Positions 62,096-64,000 of a stretch of 64,000 bases of DNA are shown here, in pieces (position 1 is the stretch's first letter; every line of letters starts with the position of its first letter). The DNA is from Trametopsis cervina. Its lineage: Eukaryota; Basidiomycota; Agaricomycetes; Polyporales; Irpicaceae. Under the pieces are notes generated by a model. That model worked only from the letters and a program-made list of their open reading frames with translations. It made no database searches and was not told the DNA's origin. The position numbers and the translations under genes are program-made. The stretch lies in NCBI GenBank assembly GCA_022385755.1, contig MU278351.1, forward strand, positions 1,118,638 through 1,182,637. The letters are read 5' to 3'.

Positions 62096-62103
62096 TGACG
62101 TCA
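62096..62103. promoter_or_regulatory. CRE-type palindrome TGACGTCA
   Basis: Second perfect copy, about 750 bases before the ATG at 62857. Two copies in 550 bases is more than expected by chance for an 8-base word. Confidence 0.4.
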
Positions 62104-62856
62104 TGGGACAGTAGGAGGTAGTGGCCAGAAAAGGAGATCAAAGCGTGGACCCACTATGTCGTCACATCCCCGAGCCTGTTCTCCTCTGCCCGTCACCCAA
62201 TCCGACAGCATGGCGGCCTGCGCTTCGTGTCCCCGCTCGGCCTCCCGCTCTCCCCATTCTCGCGAGCAGCAGAGGCCGACATATGCGCGAGCACGACTGT
62301 GAGAACATTCACGAGCCCCTGAGGACACACCCGGGAGCGGACGCAGCGAATGCGACGAGCTCGCACCCGGGAGGACCGGCGAGGATTCTCGCAGATTCAT
62401 GCATGTTCCCGCGCGCCGAGGTGAGGGCGGCGGCGGGTTACAAAAGGCAAGCGGACGCAAATCAGTGTTTTGTTGGCGCGGGGACAGGAACATAACATTT
62501 GTCGTCTGCGCTATCTGTGCACTGGCATCTGAGTGTTTGCATTCGCATCTCGCATTCCCCGCCACCACTCTCCACTGCCCTAAATCCCCCTCGCTCCACC
62601 CAGCCACGTTCTCCCAGCCCACTCTCCCATCACAACATTACAACATACCACTCATCGCCCGCACAGCCGCCCGCTCTCCCTGCCCACTGGCCCCATAGCC
62701 GCCCCCAGCCACCACCGCTGCTGCCTCTGCCCGCTTTTTCCATATAATTATACCCAACGTCACTCATCATACCATCCAACTTACATCCTGTCCTCTGCAG
62801 CGCGCTCGCTCCCATTCTACCACCGACGCTGCAGCACACGCACCGCCCCCCGCTTC

Positions 62857-64000
62857 ATGGTTCACTCCTCTCTGCCTAGCCCTGCCACCACAGACCACCA
62901 CACCCACGCTACCTCCACCACTACTGCTACTGCTACTGCCACTGCCACCACCACTACCACTATCACTTCCAGCGCCCCTTCCTCCTCCTCTTCATCTTCA
63001 TCCTCATCTACATCTACTACTCCCACCATGCGCGCCACATTCCACACCGCCCACTCGCGCCGTTCCACCCCGACGTCCCCCACCCGCGACCTCGACACCC
63101 CACGACCACCCGCGACCCCCCTCGCGCTGGACACACCCGACACAGGCCAGGCCGCCGTCCTCTACGAGTCCGCAGCGCGCCCGCCCGAAGATCGCACCTA
63201 CACACTGTCGAGAGAGCCAATCAGGAGCTTTGGGGCTGCAGGTGAGCTATTCCTTGTCGCATGTTTCCTCCACTTTCCCCTTTGCCGCGTCCCTTTTCTT
63301 TTTTTTTCCCTCGCTTCTCTCTCTCGCCGCCCGGGTAATGGGCACGTGCCGAGTTGCCGAATATGGCATTTTCCTGCGTCCACCGCGATGTCGTCCGCCA
63401 GCTTTCGGGCTGCGATCGAATTTCAGGCGGCACCGAGCCTCAGCGGAGCTCCAAATCTCTGCCTACCCATCAGGACAATTGGTCGATCGACTACCGCCTA
63501 GTCCGCTGACGCTCGTTTACCGATTCTGTTTGTTCGACCACATTCCTTTTTCAATCTTCTTGCCAGTCCACGCACACATCCGCACACCCTCTCGCCCGCC
63601 GGCAAGCCCTGGCCACGCATTCACAATCTCCTTTTGCTCGAGCACACAAAGTCCGCGGGCAGACGTAAATCACCCACTCCTTCATATCATGTCCATTTCC
63701 GCTCTCGCCTGCTAGACTTTTACACCATCCTGACGCTGCTCTGACAGTCATAATCACATTCTTGTAATTATCTCCTCCTCCCATGCCTGCCGAGCCCTGA
63801 CCCCGCTGACTGCTGCTTTTTTTCTCTCTTCTTTCCGCCTCGTGCCTCCTCCTCTTTTCGTTCCGTCCACACACACACCGCTCGCTCACACACGCCTCTT
63901 TCACATATTTCCAGTGCATGATCTCTATTCCCCTACGGCTCACTCCCCTCACGCCTCGTTCGACGACTCCTTCCAGACCCCAGCCGATTTTTTTGATCGC
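62857..64000 (+). CDS. Ser/Thr-rich protein, 5' part, runs off the right edge
   Basis: Exon 1 62857-63241 starts MVHSSLPSPATTDHHTHATS and contains a Thr/Ala run and a Ser run, then RSTPTSPTRDLDTPRPPATP and SREPIRSFGAAG. A clear donor (CAG/GTGAGC) ends it. The intron I infer is 673 bases, much longer than others here, with a long pyrimidine-rich 3' half and an acceptor at 63911-63914 (TTCCAG). Exon 2 continues in frame as VHDLYSPTAHSPHASFDDSF...DFFDR to the window end. The TxSP/TP-rich start suggests phosphorylation and a regulatory protein, but I do not recognise the family. Upstream lie two TGACGTCA sites and TATAATTA at 62743-62750. Another exon hidden in the long intron cannot be excluded. 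Confidence 0.55.

Larger units (their letters stand above)
57648..62856. other. 5.2 kb without a defended gene
   Basis: Left end (57648-57860) is the 3' flank shared with F-box-like gene B. 58671-59249 has a 192-codon plus-strand frame without family motifs that runs through a duplicated exon-intron-like unit (59054-59321). From 60.2 to 61.9 kb the plus strand is strongly G/T- and G-rich; from 62.5 kb it becomes C-rich. Two TGACGTCA sites are present. Longer frames in the skewed part follow base composition rather than a protein signature. It may be a long regulatory region for the gene at 62857 or hold noncoding transcripts. Confidence 0.45.

Noticed and set aside
62862..63143. Long minus-strand frames opposite the Ser/Thr-rich exon (Glu and Val runs)
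   Set aside because: They are complement shadows of the trinucleotide-like repeats coding Ser and Thr on the plus strand.

Overview
The window is nuclear DNA of a filamentous basidiomycete, most likely an Agaricomycete. Almost every recognisable gene is broken by short (about 50-75 bp) GT-AG introns, genes lie on both strands with gaps of a few hundred bases, and the gene set is fungal: sterol glucosyltransferase with GRAM and PH domains (ATG26 type), pyruvate decarboxylase, protein N-terminal amidase, F-box-like proteins in several copies, and a GPI-anchored-like secreted protein. I saw no rRNA, tRNA, CRISPR array, bacterial operon or intact transposon. For ten genes I summed the exon lengths I read, and the joined frame stays open and divisible by three; those boundaries are reading-based, not transcript-based.

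Layout. 1-1745 (-) is the 5' part of a phospholipase-D-like gene running off the left edge. 2.4-15.05 kb is a mirror-image block: zinc-finger-like gene (-), HAD phosphatase (-), 5.8 kb with no gene I can support, HAD phosphatase (+), zinc-finger-like gene (+). The two phosphatases are close copies. 17.2-19.3 kb (+) encodes a membrane-anchored SH3 protein; 20.4-22.1 kb (-) a family III CoA-transferase; 22.6-24.0 kb (+) an F-box/LRR-like protein. 24.45-28.19 kb (+) is 2-oxoglutarate dehydrogenase E1, convergent with BMS1 (28.37-32.07 kb, -), which is divergent from an NTA1-type N-terminal amidase (32.47-33.71 kb, +). A secreted protein with many tiny exons (34.18-35.58 kb, +) and pyruvate decarboxylase (36.98-39.17 kb, +) follow.

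39.9-57.6 kb holds three related F-box-like genes (A +, B -, C +). Between A and B are ATG26-type sterol glucosyltransferase (42.1-46.4 kb, -) and AMP deaminase (47.0-50.2 kb, -). B and C face each other head to head around an old-yellow-enzyme-type oxidoreductase (53.6-55.0 kb, +), and their similarity runs into the flanks. 57.65-62.86 kb has no gene I can defend, but shows a duplicated exon-intron-like unit, strong strand asymmetry and two perfect TGACGTCA sites. A Ser/Thr-rich gene starts at 62,857 and leaves the window on the right.

How the genes relate: KGD1, PDC, AMP deaminase and the CoA-transferase are central or acyl-CoA metabolism, and BMS1 is ribosome assembly; there is no sign that these form a functional cluster. 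The non-housekeeping signals are the two inverted gene duplications, the unusual phosphatase insert, and the transmembrane SH3 protein. I found no clear evidence for a wholly new biological system; the mirrored HAD/zinc-finger block is the strongest candidate for follow-up.
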